Source: Anaerocolumna sp.
GTDB taxonomy: Bacteria > Bacillota > Clostridia > Lachnospirales > Lachnospiraceae
Assembly (NCBI GenBank): GCA_029256035.1
Contig: JAQSYR010000044.1
Location: 1 to 17,366 of the forward strand
Reading direction: 5' to 3'
Length of the DNA stretch: 17,366 nucleotides
Shown here: one piece after another, positions 6,973-15,410 of the stretch
Numbering within the stretch: the first letter of the stretch is position 1
How the letters are laid out: each line of letters starts with the position of its first letter
Program-made: the position numbers and the translations under genes
Notes under the pieces: generated by a model
Databases searched by the model: none
Seen by the model: only the letters and a program-made list of their open reading frames with translations
Told to the model about the DNA's origin: nothing

Positions 6973-8703
6973 TTATAAATTAGTAATCAGAATATCTCTC
7001 CCTTGATAATTTAGAGGATTACGATTCATGTAATCATAAAGAATATATTGGGAGCCGGTAACGGTTCTTCCAAGCCGTATGGTTTCTGCTAAGTTTATAT
7101 CATAATGTTCCATATGCAAATTGGCTTTTATCTTAGGAGTTATCTTTATATCCCCTGAAAAATTTAAATAGTTGCAAAGCATCTCTTCTTCGGAAAAGAA
7201 ATTCCGAATTGTAGTTTTATAACTTTCCTTGGAAGAAGCAAAAGTTGGTCTGCTTTTTAAGTTTTCTCTTAAGTACATGTCATGCAGCAGAATATCAGAA
7301 AATGCTTTGATATCCAGTTGGGAAAGAAAAGCTTTATTTTTATATTCTACCATAAAATCAATAAGAATTTCAAATCTTCTTCCACGAGAGTGACTCATAA
7401 GAGTGAGTTTATTTTTTTCATAGAAATCCCCCAATTCCTCATACATAGCAAAAGGAGTAGGGAAGAAGTGTTCCATATAAGCCAGAGCATTTACGAACTG
7501 ACCACTGTTATAATAGATTTCTACCATATTTTCTATCAGTTTAAGTTTTATTATTTCATCATAGGTTATCCAATTGGTAAATAAAACTTCAAAAGGTGAT
7601 ATGCTTTTATAAACAATGCCCCACTCTTTTGCATCATAATACATACCAGAACCCTTTAATACTTTTAGAAAACCTAGTTGAAGCTGGTCCGGCTTTAATG
7701 CGTATACTTCACAAAAGGATTCTTTAAAGGAATTATAATCTTCATAGGGCAGTCCGGCAATCAGATCCAAGTGTTGATGTATATTTCTACCTTCATGGAT
7801 TCGATTCACTGCATATTTTAATTTATTCATATTCATATTTCTATGAATGGCATTCAGAGTCTTTGGATTAGTTGACTGAACTCCAATTTCTAATTGCACC
7901 AGTCCCTCTCTCATGGTATTTAACAATTTTAACTCCTCTTCTTCCAGTATGTCAGCAGATATTTCAAAGTGAAAATTAGTAACACCATTGTCATGGTCTT
8001 TAATATAGTTCCAGATTCCCATGGCGTGAGTCTTATTACAATTAAAGGTTCTGTCCACAAATTTTACCTGAGGCACCTTTTGATCCAGAAAGACTTGTAA
8101 TTCTTGTTTTACAAGTTCAAGGTTACGAAGTCTTACTCGCTTATCAATGGAAGATAGGCAATAACTGCATGAATAAGGACAACCTCTACTTGATTCATAG
8201 TAAATAATCTTATTTTCAAAGTCATCAAGATCTTCATAAGGAAATGGCAATCCACTAAAATCAAGTTGTTGTCTTGCACCTGTTTCTGTTATAACTTGGA
8301 CTAAGGATGTCTTATTCCCCAAATAATAATCTAAGACTTCCTTAAAGGTTTCTTCCCCTTCACCAATCATTATTCCATCTATAGTAGTATCCGCTTCTAG
8401 TCGTGTTTTTGCATCATAAGATACTTCTGGCCCACCAAGCCATATCTTTGCATTTGGAAGTACCTTGCGTAGTTCTGCACATAACTGTCCTATATAGGCA
8501 ACATTCCAGATATAACAGGAAAATCCTAAAAAATCAGGTTTTTCTTTATAGATTGCCTGCAAAATATCCTCCATATAATTATTAATAGTAAATTCCATTA
8601 GTTTAATCTGGCTTTTATATTCTTTCGCATAAGCTCTTAGACTATAGATTGCTAGGTTTGTATGAATATATTTTGCATTAATACCTGTTAATACTATCTT
8701 CAC
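6973..8703 (-). CDS. B12-binding-type radical SAM protein with DUF4080-like C-terminus
   Basis: Product of 576 aa. The start is GTG at 8703, with AGGAG 6 nt upstream. Residues 1-125 form a Rossmann-like cobalamin-binding domain (MKIVLTGINAKYIHTNLAIY; GFSCYIWN; LGGPEVSYD; GEGEETF). The DxHxxG histidine motif that ligates cobalt in the classical family is not apparent, as in many members of this group. The radical SAM core begins near 165 with the cluster motif RGCPYSCSYC (C175, C179, C182) and carries ISADILEEE and IGVQSTNPKTLNAIHR strands typical of the fold. From about 380 onward is a helical region like DUF4080. The substrate is unknown. Members of this superfamily do methylations and other radical chemistry on small molecules, RNA or peptides. 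It lies 14 bp upstream of nth and about 100 bp downstream of the tRNA genes. Confidence 0.9.
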   Translation of the reverse strand: MKIVLTGINAKYIHTNLAIYSLRAYAKEYKSQIKLMEFTINNYMEDILQAIYKEKPDFLGFSCYIWNVAYIGQLCAELRKVLPNAKIWLGGPEVSYDAKTRLEADTTIDGIMIGEGEETFKEVLDYYLGNKTSLVQVITETGARQQLDFSGLPFPYEDLDDFENKIIYYESSRGCPYSCSYCLSSIDKRVRLRNLELVKQELQVFLDQKVPQVKFVDRTFNCNKTHAMGIWNYIKDHDNGVTNFHFEISADILEEEELKLLNTMREGLVQLEIGVQSTNPKTLNAIHRNMNMNKLKYAVNRIHEGRNIHQHLDLIAGLPYEDYNSFKESFCEVYALKPDQLQLGFLKVLKGSGMYYDAKEWGIVYKSISPFEVLFTNWITYDEIIKLKLIENMVEIYYNSGQFVNALAYMEHFFPTPFAMYEELGDFYEKNKLTLMSHSRGRRFEILIDFMVEYKNKAFLSQLDIKAFSDILLHDMYLRENLKSRPTFASSKESYKTTIRNFFSEEEMLCNYLNFSGDIKITPKIKANLHMEHYDINLAETIRLGRTVTGSQYILYDYMNRNPLNYQGRDILITNL

Positions 8704-8801
8704 GGCAGTCTCCTAACTGATTTTTAATTTGATTTCCTCTCTGTTTTCCCTATCTGTAATCATCTGATTTTTCATTGATTCCTATATTTGGACAGCAAAA
8801 A

Positions 8802-8872
8802 AGCGGGTGATGGGAATCGAACCCACGTATCTAGCTTGGAAGGCTAGTGTTCTACCATTGAACTACACCCGC
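8802..8872 (-). tRNA. tRNA-Gly (anticodon UCC)
   Basis: Minus-strand cloverleaf: acceptor GCGGGTG/CACCCGC, D arm GTTC...GAAC, anticodon stem CTAGC/GCTAG around loop CTTCCAA (anticodon TCC), T arm GTGGG-TTCGATT-CCCAT, discriminator U. Total 71 nt including the discriminator. CCA is not encoded. A run of T follows immediately. Confidence 0.97.
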
Positions 8873-8917
8873 ATGTTGCACTTTTTGTATTGTAATTGTT
8901 GTCATATCAGTTAGAAA

Positions 8918-9003
8918 TGCCGGCGACCGGAATCGAACCGGTACGGGAGATTAGTCCCGCAGGATTTTAAGTCCTGTGCGTCTGCCAGTTCCGCCACGCC
9001 GGC
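8918..9003 (-). tRNA. tRNA-Leu (anticodon UAA)
   Basis: Minus-strand class II tRNA of 86 nt: acceptor GCCGGCG/CGCCGGC, anticodon stem CAGGA/TCCTG around CTTAAAA (anticodon TAA), a long variable arm with a CGGGA/TCCCG stem, T arm ACCGG-TTCGATT-CCGGT, discriminator A. CCA is not encoded. It lies 45 bp upstream of tRNA-Gly and the two are probably one transcript. Confidence 0.97.
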
Positions 9004-9022
9004 ATCAAAACTTTCTTACCAT

Positions 9023-9052
9023 AAGATATTTGCCTAGTTAAGTTATGAACAA
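9023..9052 (-). promoter_or_regulatory. Candidate promoter of the tRNA pair
   Basis: On the minus strand TTGTTC (9052-9047), an 18-bp spacer and TATCTT (9028-9023) lie 19 bp before tRNA-Leu. The position is right, but both hexamers are only partial matches. Confidence 0.3.
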
Positions 9053-9099
9053 CTGCAAATATATATTCAATTTATCTTTTATTCTATGGTTTTACTCAT

Positions 9100-11133
9100 T
9101 TATCTCACCATATTTTTAATAACCATAGAAGAGACTGGTGGTAATGTTAAACGAAGTATTCCCGATTTGGTTCTATAAATTTCTGCTGCAGGAGAATGTT
9201 CTCTCTCTGTTGTCAGCATAAGCCTTACTAGAGTATCTTCATCGGTTATTCCAAGTTCCCATCCATTAATATCTATAGAAACTTCCTGGGTGTTAATGTT
9301 GACTGCTATAATAAACTGATTCTCTCTATCAAAACGCCCATAACTTAAAACTCCTTGCAAGCCACTTAAGAAATAAATAGAACCTAATTTAAGTGTCTCA
9401 TAACTGGTATGAAGTCTTATCATCTCTTTGTGAAACTGTATTAAGTCCCAGTCCTCTTTCCCCCAGGGGTATGTTCGACGGTTATCTGGATCTGTCCAAC
9501 CACACAGACCAGCTTCATCTCCGTAATAAATAGTAGGGGCTCCTGGCCATGTCATCTGTATGGTTACTGCAGCCTTCATAATTCCTTTATTTATATTAGC
9601 CTCCGCAGCTAACGGCCCTAGGTTTCCAATTCTTCCAACGGTTCCATTGGTTCTGGTGAGAAATCTGGAGTGATCATGGTTGGATAATTCATTCATTGCT
9701 ACTAATAATGAATTCACAGGAAACCTTGACATATAATGTTTCATGGAATCAAAGAATGCATCGGACTTTCCTATTAAACCAGACCGGAACTCATCACTAT
9801 GTTTTTCCATCCCAGTAAGAAACCAGGTAACAGGCTCCATAAATGCATCATAATTCATAACACTATCCCATTCGTCCCCTTCCATCCAGGAACTAGGGTC
9901 TCCATAGTGTTCTGCTAATATTAGTGCATTTGGATTGGCTTCCTTAACACTTTTTCTAAAGTCCTTCCAGAATTTATGATTAAACTCATAAGAATGTGCC
10001 AAGTCTGCAGCTACATCCAGCCTCCATCCATCACAGTTAAATGGAGGTGCAACCCACTTCTTGCCGACGTTCATAATATAATTATAGAGTTCACTAGAGC
10101 CTTCGTAATTTAATTTAGGTAAAGTATCATAATTCCACCAACCTTCATAATGGATATTAGTACCTTCTGAATCAAGAAAGTGAAAGAAATTATGATAGGG
10201 GCTATTGTTGTTTGAGTAAGCACCAGACGCATATGCATCCGAAAGCTGATAAATACCTTCCCGATCCAGCCATTTATTAAAGGACCCACAGTGATTAAAT
10301 ACGCCGTCTAAAATCACCTTCATTCCCCGCTTATGAATTTCTTCCACCAAATGGATAAAAAGTTGATTACTGGCTTCTAAGTTTTTTTCATCTGTAACTC
10401 TTTTTCTATATTTTGTTGCCTGTAAATTTGTATTAACCCCATCAGGCAAAACATCTCCGCCATCTTCTAGAATAACTCCAAAATGGGGATCAATATAATC
10501 GTAATCCTGTATATCATATTTATGATTAGAAGGGGAAACAAACACTGGATTCAGATAAATTACTTCAATTCCAAGGTCTTTTAAATAATCCAGTTTCTTA
10601 ATAACACCTAATAAATCACCGCCATAAAACTCCCGGACACCGTCTACTGCTGGATACTTACTCCAATCCACTACTTTTTTAGTGCCTTCTCCATTATAAA
10701 TATATTCTCTATCCTCTACATCATTGGTTCTGTCCCCATTATAGAAACGATCTACAAATATTTGATAGAATACCGCACCTTTCGCCCAATCCGGTGTAAA
10801 AAAGCCAGGAGTAATAACAAAATTATAGTTGCTGTGAATTTCTGAAACAACACCTTCCTGGTTATAGTAGTAGCTTGTATTATCTGCTTTTATTTCAAAA
10901 AAATAAGACACCTTATCTGATGAAAGGGAAATACTACCCTCATAATAATCAAATAACGAATCACTAAATGCTTTTTTCATATCAATGGTTTCTTTGCCAG
11001 TAATGAGGTTTACATTCTCAACATTATTTTTACCAGTTCGTATAAGAATTTTCACAACATCATTAATATCCGGTTCCCAAGGTATTCTATATTGAATGGT
11101 ACCATCGCTAAAGATTGCGCTTTTATTTAACAT
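9100..11133 (-). CDS. GH13 alpha-glycosidase (neopullulanase/cyclomaltodextrinase-like)
   Basis: Product of 677 aa from the ATG at 11133, with GAGAGG 6 nt upstream. No signal peptide, so it is cytoplasmic. Residues 1-105 are a beta-sandwich N-terminal domain like those of maltogenic amylases. The GH13 barrel follows, beginning near VFYQIFVDRFYNGD (121-134). Conserved regions: I DGVFNH (276-281), II GWRLDVA (369-375, nucleophile D373), III LAEHYGD (406-412, acid/base E408) and IV NELSNHD (481-487, transition-state stabiliser D487). YYGDEAGL (536-543) and a C-terminal beta domain (about 580-677) complete it. All three catalytic acids are intact. It probably hydrolyses imported maltodextrins or pullulan-derived oligosaccharides; the exact specificity cannot be read. 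It stands alone, without transporter genes, and a dyad overlaps its promoter. Confidence 0.93.
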   Translation of the reverse strand: MLNKSAIFSDGTIQYRIPWEPDINDVVKILIRTGKNNVENVNLITGKETIDMKKAFSDSLFDYYEGSISLSSDKVSYFFEIKADNTSYYYNQEGVVSEIHSNYNFVITPGFFTPDWAKGAVFYQIFVDRFYNGDRTNDVEDREYIYNGEGTKKVVDWSKYPAVDGVREFYGGDLLGVIKKLDYLKDLGIEVIYLNPVFVSPSNHKYDIQDYDYIDPHFGVILEDGGDVLPDGVNTNLQATKYRKRVTDEKNLEASNQLFIHLVEEIHKRGMKVILDGVFNHCGSFNKWLDREGIYQLSDAYASGAYSNNNSPYHNFFHFLDSEGTNIHYEGWWNYDTLPKLNYEGSSELYNYIMNVGKKWVAPPFNCDGWRLDVAADLAHSYEFNHKFWKDFRKSVKEANPNALILAEHYGDPSSWMEGDEWDSVMNYDAFMEPVTWFLTGMEKHSDEFRSGLIGKSDAFFDSMKHYMSRFPVNSLLVAMNELSNHDHSRFLTRTNGTVGRIGNLGPLAAEANINKGIMKAAVTIQMTWPGAPTIYYGDEAGLCGWTDPDNRRTYPWGKEDWDLIQFHKEMIRLHTSYETLKLGSIYFLSGLQGVLSYGRFDRENQFIIAVNINTQEVSIDINGWELGITDEDTLVRLMLTTEREHSPAAEIYRTKSGILRLTLPPVSSMVIKNMVR

Positions 11134-11168
11134 TTTGTACCTCTCTTTTTTCTATCCTCTTATATAAC

Positions 11169-11197
11169 TATATTCTATACTAAGAAGATAGAATATA
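11169..11197. promoter_or_regulatory. Operator-like dyad overlapping the glycosidase promoter
   Basis: Perfect 10-bp arms TATATTCTAT and ATAGAATATA (11169-11178 and 11188-11197) are separated by 9 bp. The dyad covers the candidate -10 and the edge of the -35 of the glycosidase promoter, as a repressor site would. The arms are purely A/T with one G or C each, so chance palindromy in AT-rich DNA is possible. Confidence 0.4.
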
Positions 11198-11200
11198 CAA
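11172..11200 (-). promoter_or_regulatory. Candidate sigmaA promoter of the alpha-glycosidase gene
   Basis: On the minus strand TTGTAT (11200-11195), a 17-bp spacer and TAGAAT (11177-11172) would start a transcript about 30 nt before the ribosome site and ATG at 11133. The -10 matches 5 of 6 positions, the -35 only 3 of 6. Confidence 0.4.
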
Positions 11201-11236
11201 CTTATTTACAAAATAAGCAATTTGGGTTTTACCAAT

Positions 11237-11271
11237 AAAAAAGGACAGCTTTCCGATCGCTGTCCTTTTTT
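11237..11271 (-). terminator. Intrinsic terminator downstream of ftsH
   Basis: A 7-bp GC-rich stem GGACAGC/GCTGTCC (11243-11249 with 11259-11265) around a 9-nt loop is flanked by A6 and T6, so the paired length reaches 13 bp and a U tract follows on either strand. It lies 228 bp past the ftsH stop and is the first convincing terminator for the tilS-hpt-ftsH transcript. Because it is symmetric it could also stop plus-strand transcription. Confidence 0.85.
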
Positions 11272-11498
11272 GGAGAAGGTATTTTTGTTACTTATGGGGT
11301 GTAGCAAAAACTATATAATGTATTGGGGTTTACGAGTATTATTATAGCACCGAAATCCCAATAAGTGTGCACAAACATTATAATAATTTTAAATTTTTTT
11401 TGTTCGTTTTTTAATTCTTTTTTATGGCTTTTCTATAACCCATACCATAATACATCTAAAATCACAGTCATTTTGTTGTTTTTTTTGTAATTGGCTTT

Positions 11499-13361
11499 TT
11501 ATACTTCCAATACAGAGTTTGAAATGATGGTATCATTAGGTTTAGCAAATAATGCTTCAAATTCATCACGACCGATGCGTTCCTTCTCAATTAACAGTTT
11601 TGCGCAGTTATGCAGTACGTCGTTATACTGGATCAGTATTTTTTTAGCTTCTTGATAACATTCGTCAATCATACCCTTTACTTCTTCATCGATGCCCTTA
11701 GCTACATTTTCACTATAGCTTCTGGTATGTCCCCAGTCACGTCCGATAAAGACTTCATCATCATTTGTATCATAATTTACCATGCCTACAGATGAAGAGA
11801 ATCCATACTTTGTTACCATGGCTCTCGCTGTTTTGGTAGCCATTTTAATATCCTGGGAAGCTCCAGTTGTTATATCATCTAAAATAATTTCTTCTGCAGC
11901 TCTGCCACCTAATCCAACAATAATATCCTGTTTCATTTTACCCTTGGTATTAAACATCTCATCTTTTTCTGGTAGTGGCATGGTATAGCCAGCGGCGCCA
12001 TTACCTGTTGGAATAATGGAAACAGTATATACCGGCCCTACATCTGGCAACACATGAAATAAAATTGCATGACCTGCTTCATGATAGGCTGTAATTCTTT
12101 TTTCTTTGTCAGAAATAACACGACTCTTTTTCTCTGTTCCAATTCCAATTTTGATAAATGATTTATTAATATCTTCATGTACAATAAAACTTCTATTTTC
12201 CTTTGCGGCACAAATTGCTGCCTCATTGAGGAGATTTTCAAGATCAGCACCTGTAAACCCTGCTGTTGTCTGGGCAATCTGTTTTAAATCAACATCTTCG
12301 CCAAGGGGTTTGCCTTTTGCATGAACCTGTAATATTTCTTCTCTTCCCTTTACATCTGGGCGACCTACCATAACTTTTCGATCAAAACGTCCGGGTCTTA
12401 AGATTGCAGGGTCTAAGATATCAACACGATTTGTTGCAGCCATTACAATAATGCCCTCATTTGCTCCGAAACCATCCATTTCAACTAAGAGCTGATTTAA
12501 GGTCTGTTCTCTTTCATCATGTCCGCCGCCCATTCCAGTACCACGTCTTCTTGCTACAGCATCAATTTCATCAATAAATACAATACATGGGGAATGTTTT
12601 TTTGCATCTTCAAATAAGTCTCTTACTCTGGATGCACCAACACCAACAAACATTTCCACAAAGTCAGATCCAGAGATACTAAAGAAGGGAACACCCGCCT
12701 CTCCAGCAACTGCCTTAGCAAGTAGTGTTTTACCAGTTCCCGGAGGTCCTTCTAACAAAACACCTTTTGGTATTCTTGCACCAACCTGCATATATTTCTT
12801 AGGTGTCTTAAGGAAATCAACAATTTCCCTTAATTCTTCTTTCTCTTCATCTAAACCTGCAACATTTTTAAATGTTGTTTTTTTGTTTTCGTCTTTGGTC
12901 ATTTTAGCACGGCTTTTACCAAAGTTCATTACTTTACTATTACCGCCACCGCCACCTGCTGCCTGGTTAGATAAATAGGTAAATAAAATCATAATTACAA
13001 TAAAACCTAATAAGTACGGAAGTACACTAGTTAAAAACCAGTTAGGCTCTGGAATTTTATGATAATCTAATTCTACATTGGGATATGAATTTACTAAATC
13101 ACGTACTTCTTTTACATCCGGTACATAAAAATTTGCTGTTTCTTCATCTTCAAAAGTAGCCTTAACTTCTCCGTTCATAGTTGCATCATCCGGATATATA
13201 TCAACTTTTGTAACAGTTCCTTTTTGTAAATCCTCTATAAAATCTTTTTGCTCATAATTTTGTGCAGAGGTATAGCTAAAATTTTCAGATAGCAAAATAG
13301 CCAATGCCATAATTCCTAGAATGAATAGATAAAAACCATATCCTTTAAATTGTCGCTTCAA
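11499..13361 (-). CDS. ftsH: ATP-dependent zinc metalloprotease FtsH
   Basis: Product of 620 aa from the TTG at 13361. A second TTG at 13379 is in frame, but AAAGGGGG (13376-13369) lies 7 nt before the downstream TTG, and that start gives the usual N-terminus MKRQFKGYGFYL. Membrane-anchored hexameric AAA protease that degrades misfolded membrane proteins and regulators. Domains: TM1 about 8-25, periplasm-equivalent loop to about 110, TM2 about 111-130, glycine-rich linker, AAA domain with Walker A GPPGTGKT (205-212) and Walker B CIVFIDEID (259-267), second region of homology with ATNR and RPGRFDR, and the zinc protease motif HEAGH (427-431) with the third ligand D504. All key residues are present. 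It lies 33 bp after hpt, in the same tilS-hpt-ftsH order as in Bacillus. Ends in an acidic, non-conserved tail. Confidence 0.97.
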   Translation of the reverse strand: MKRQFKGYGFYLFILGIMALAILLSENFSYTSAQNYEQKDFIEDLQKGTVTKVDIYPDDATMNGEVKATFEDEETANFYVPDVKEVRDLVNSYPNVELDYHKIPEPNWFLTSVLPYLLGFIVIMILFTYLSNQAAGGGGGNSKVMNFGKSRAKMTKDENKKTTFKNVAGLDEEKEELREIVDFLKTPKKYMQVGARIPKGVLLEGPPGTGKTLLAKAVAGEAGVPFFSISGSDFVEMFVGVGASRVRDLFEDAKKHSPCIVFIDEIDAVARRRGTGMGGGHDEREQTLNQLLVEMDGFGANEGIIVMAATNRVDILDPAILRPGRFDRKVMVGRPDVKGREEILQVHAKGKPLGEDVDLKQIAQTTAGFTGADLENLLNEAAICAAKENRSFIVHEDINKSFIKIGIGTEKKSRVISDKEKRITAYHEAGHAILFHVLPDVGPVYTVSIIPTGNGAAGYTMPLPEKDEMFNTKGKMKQDIIVGLGGRAAEEIILDDITTGASQDIKMATKTARAMVTKYGFSSSVGMVNYDTNDDEVFIGRDWGHTRSYSENVAKGIDEEVKGMIDECYQEAKKILIQYNDVLHNCAKLLIEKERIGRDEFEALFAKPNDTIISNSVLEV

Positions 13362-13394
13362 TGGACGACCCCCTTTCAATTATCCTATATATAA

Positions 13395-13913
13395 TTACTC
13401 AACAACACCAATATAAGGTAAATTTCTATATTTTTGTAAATAATCCAAACCGTATCCAACTACAAATTTATCTGGAATCTGGAATCCAACATAATCAACT
13501 GGAACTTCGGTTACCCTTCGATCCGGTTTGTCAAGCAGCGTGCATATTCTGATACTATTTGGCTTTCTGCTATTTAATAAATCCATAAGATATTTTAATG
13601 TATTACCAGAGTCAATAATATCTTCAACAATCAGCACATTTTTACCTTCTATGGAATCATCTAAGTCTTTAATAATTTTAACCCTTCCGGAAGATACCGT
13701 TTCGCTCCCATAGCTGGATACAGCCATAAAATCTATGGATAAAGGTACATTTATTCTTTTGGCCAGTTCACAGGCAATAAATGCCCCGCCTTTTAATACA
13801 CAGACTAAATGTAATTCCTGTCCTTCATAATCTTTGCTTATTTGTTCACCTAATTCTTGTATTTTGCTATCAACTACTTCTTCTGATATTAATACATTAA
13901 TGTTTTCATTCAT
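13395..13913 (-). CDS. hpt: Hypoxanthine (guanine) phosphoribosyltransferase
   Basis: Product of 172 aa, typical for bacterial HPRT. It converts hypoxanthine or guanine plus PRPP into IMP or GMP in purine salvage. The start is the ATG at 13913, chosen over the in-frame ATG at 13928 because GGAGG (13926-13922) lies 8 nt before it, while the upstream ATG would sit on that site. Motifs: the PPi-binding loop LKGG (40-43), the flexible-loop SSYG (66-69), the PRPP signature VLIVEDIIDSGNT (93-105; E97, D98, catalytic-base D101) and the purine-binding PDKFVVGYGLDY (147-158, with K149). It overlaps the 3' end of tilS by 8 nt and its ribosome site lies inside tilS, so translation is likely coupled. Confidence 0.96.
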   Translation of the reverse strand: MNENINVLISEEVVDSKIQELGEQISKDYEGQELHLVCVLKGGAFIACELAKRINVPLSIDFMAVSSYGSETVSSGRVKIIKDLDDSIEGKNVLIVEDIIDSGNTLKYLMDLLNSRKPNSIRICTLLDKPDRRVTEVPVDYVGFQIPDKFVVGYGLDYLQKYRNLPYIGVVE

Positions 13914-15318
13914 TTTTTTGTCCTCCATCTATACTTATCTCAAGTATTACTTTTGTATCTTCGCTTACCTTATAAGCTTCACTTATTCGGTCACCTACAA
14001 TCCACATGATATGTTTACCATCGGCAACTAAAGGAATCCTGTCTCTTTGTTCTCTTGGAACCTTATTATCAATAAATAGAGATTTTAATTTCTTTGTATT
14101 CCCTTGGGAATCAATTTGAATAAAATCTCCTTCCCTTCTACCTCTTAACATAACAGTATTTTTAATTTTATCATAATCAAACCATTTCGTACACCCATTT
14201 TTAGGTATCTTCATACTTTTTTTATAATCCAGAAGATTTGCGCGTATTATTTTTTGGCTCTGAGGCACATAGTATTCGCCCGGTATGGTAATAACCTGTT
14301 CTAATTTGGTCAGATTGTCACTTTCATTCGGTTCTAATAAAACATTTCTTCTCATGGTAATAGTAGTATATCCTTTTACTGCCTGTATCTGATATGGCAG
14401 GTTTAGACTTTTTCCAACTTCTTTTTTTGCTAAATCAAGTATAAGTTTAATATGAAGTGCATCTACATCTTTTAATTGGTCTGCCAACAATTCATATACT
14501 TTTCGTATTATTCCCTTTTGTATTACTGGCTCTTCCAAAGAAAGGGCTGTTATATCTAAAAGATAGCTCTCCTGGTTCTGTTTACTTACAACTTTCCAAA
14601 ATGCGATTTCTATATTTTTCTCTAGATATTCATTAATTTCTCTTAACTGATTAGCAGCATTTACAATATGCTCCACAGATTTTGGATTAATCTTCTCTTT
14701 TGCAAAAGATATGATTCTATGTCTGATTTTATTACGGCTATAATCCTCTGACAGATTTGTAATGTCTGTTCGATAATCCATGTTGTTTTGCTCTAAGTAG
14801 GATTCTATCTGCTCTCTTGTTACACACAATAATGGTCGTATAATAGTACCCCTAACAGCACTGATTCCAGTCAGGCCTTTGATTCCACTTCCGCGAAATA
14901 AGTGAAATAGTATAGTTTCTGCATTATCATTTTTATTATGTGCAATTGCTACTTTATTACACATATTTTTTTCACAACATGCAGAAAATGCCTGATATCT
15001 CACATTCCGGCCAGCTTCCTCTTCCGTTAATCCCTGACTTCTGGCTATTGCCGGAACATCAGCATGAACTACAGAGAATGGAATTTGATACTGATTACAT
15101 AACTCCCGAACAAAATTCTCGTCTTCAAAAGCATCCCCTCCCCGTATTCCGTGATTCACATGAACCACAAATAAAGATAACTGATACGGACTAATTAGCT
15201 GTCTAAGGACATGGAAAAGGCAGACAGAATCTGCGCCACCGGATACTCCAACTACAATTCTGTCTCCCTTGGATATTAATTTATGATCTACTATATAATT
15301 CTCAACTTTTTTTAGCAT
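13906..15318 (-). CDS. tilS: tRNA(Ile)-lysidine synthetase
   Basis: Product of 470 aa. It modifies C34 of the CAU-anticodon tRNA-Ile to lysidine using ATP and lysine, so that AUA is read as isoleucine; essential in most bacteria. The ATP pyrophosphatase P-loop SGGADS (26-31) sits in the N-terminal catalytic domain, followed by HVNHGIRG (53-60) and IAHNKNDNAETIL, conserved in the family. A middle helical domain and a C-terminal TilS domain (about 385-460, with RGRREGDFI and KSLFIDNKVPREQRDRIPLV) complete it. The ATG at 15318 has GGAG 4 nt upstream. First gene of the tilS-hpt-ftsH transcript, with a good promoter 41 bp before the ATG. Confidence 0.96.
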   Translation of the reverse strand: MLKKVENYIVDHKLISKGDRIVVGVSGGADSVCLFHVLRQLISPYQLSLFVVHVNHGIRGGDAFEDENFVRELCNQYQIPFSVVHADVPAIARSQGLTEEEAGRNVRYQAFSACCEKNMCNKVAIAHNKNDNAETILFHLFRGSGIKGLTGISAVRGTIIRPLLCVTREQIESYLEQNNMDYRTDITNLSEDYSRNKIRHRIISFAKEKINPKSVEHIVNAANQLREINEYLEKNIEIAFWKVVSKQNQESYLLDITALSLEEPVIQKGIIRKVYELLADQLKDVDALHIKLILDLAKKEVGKSLNLPYQIQAVKGYTTITMRRNVLLEPNESDNLTKLEQVITIPGEYYVPQSQKIIRANLLDYKKSMKIPKNGCTKWFDYDKIKNTVMLRGRREGDFIQIDSQGNTKKLKSLFIDNKVPREQRDRIPLVADGKHIMWIVGDRISEAYKVSEDTKVILEISIDGGQKNE

Positions 15319-15358
15319 AATACTCCCATAACCGTCACTTTACTGTCGACTTTGTTTC

Positions 15359-15387
15359 ATTTTAACTCGAACTATAATAAATTTCAA
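15359..15387 (-). promoter_or_regulatory. SigmaA-type promoter of the tilS-hpt-ftsH operon
   Basis: On the minus strand TTGAAA (15387-15382), exactly 17 bp, then TAAAAT (15364-15359). Each hexamer matches the consensus closely and the site lies in the 92-bp gap after spoIIE, about 40 bp before the tilS start. It separates a vegetative operon from the sporulation gene upstream. Confidence 0.7.
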
Positions 15388-15410
15388 GTGTCCGGTTTAT
15401 CTCATGGTAT

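Larger units (their letters stand above)
11134..11498. other. 365-bp intergenic region between ftsH and the alpha-glycosidase gene
   Basis: The only gene-free stretch longer than 300 bp. From the glycosidase side it holds a candidate promoter with an overlapping dyad (11169-11200), a second short dyad CTTATTT-N3-AAATAAG (11201-11217), and a strong symmetric terminator (11237-11271). A TGCTATAAT extended -10 also faces the terminator on the minus strand (11349-11341). The remaining part, 11350-11498, is AT-rich with T runs and I see no reading frame or structured RNA in it. Confidence 0.7.

Noticed and set aside
8797..8802. T run after tRNA-Gly as an intrinsic terminator
   Set aside because: The only hairpin before it is the tRNA acceptor itself; no separate GC stem is present, so readthrough into the radical SAM gene cannot be excluded.
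11134..11498. Riboswitch or T-box leader before the glycosidase gene
   Set aside because: I found no recognisable aptamer core or T-box motif; only a plain terminator and dyads are visible.
12038..12277. Minus-strand 79-aa open frame inside ftsH
   Set aside because: It is out of frame with the intact AAA protease coding sequence and is a shadow, not a frameshifted fragment.
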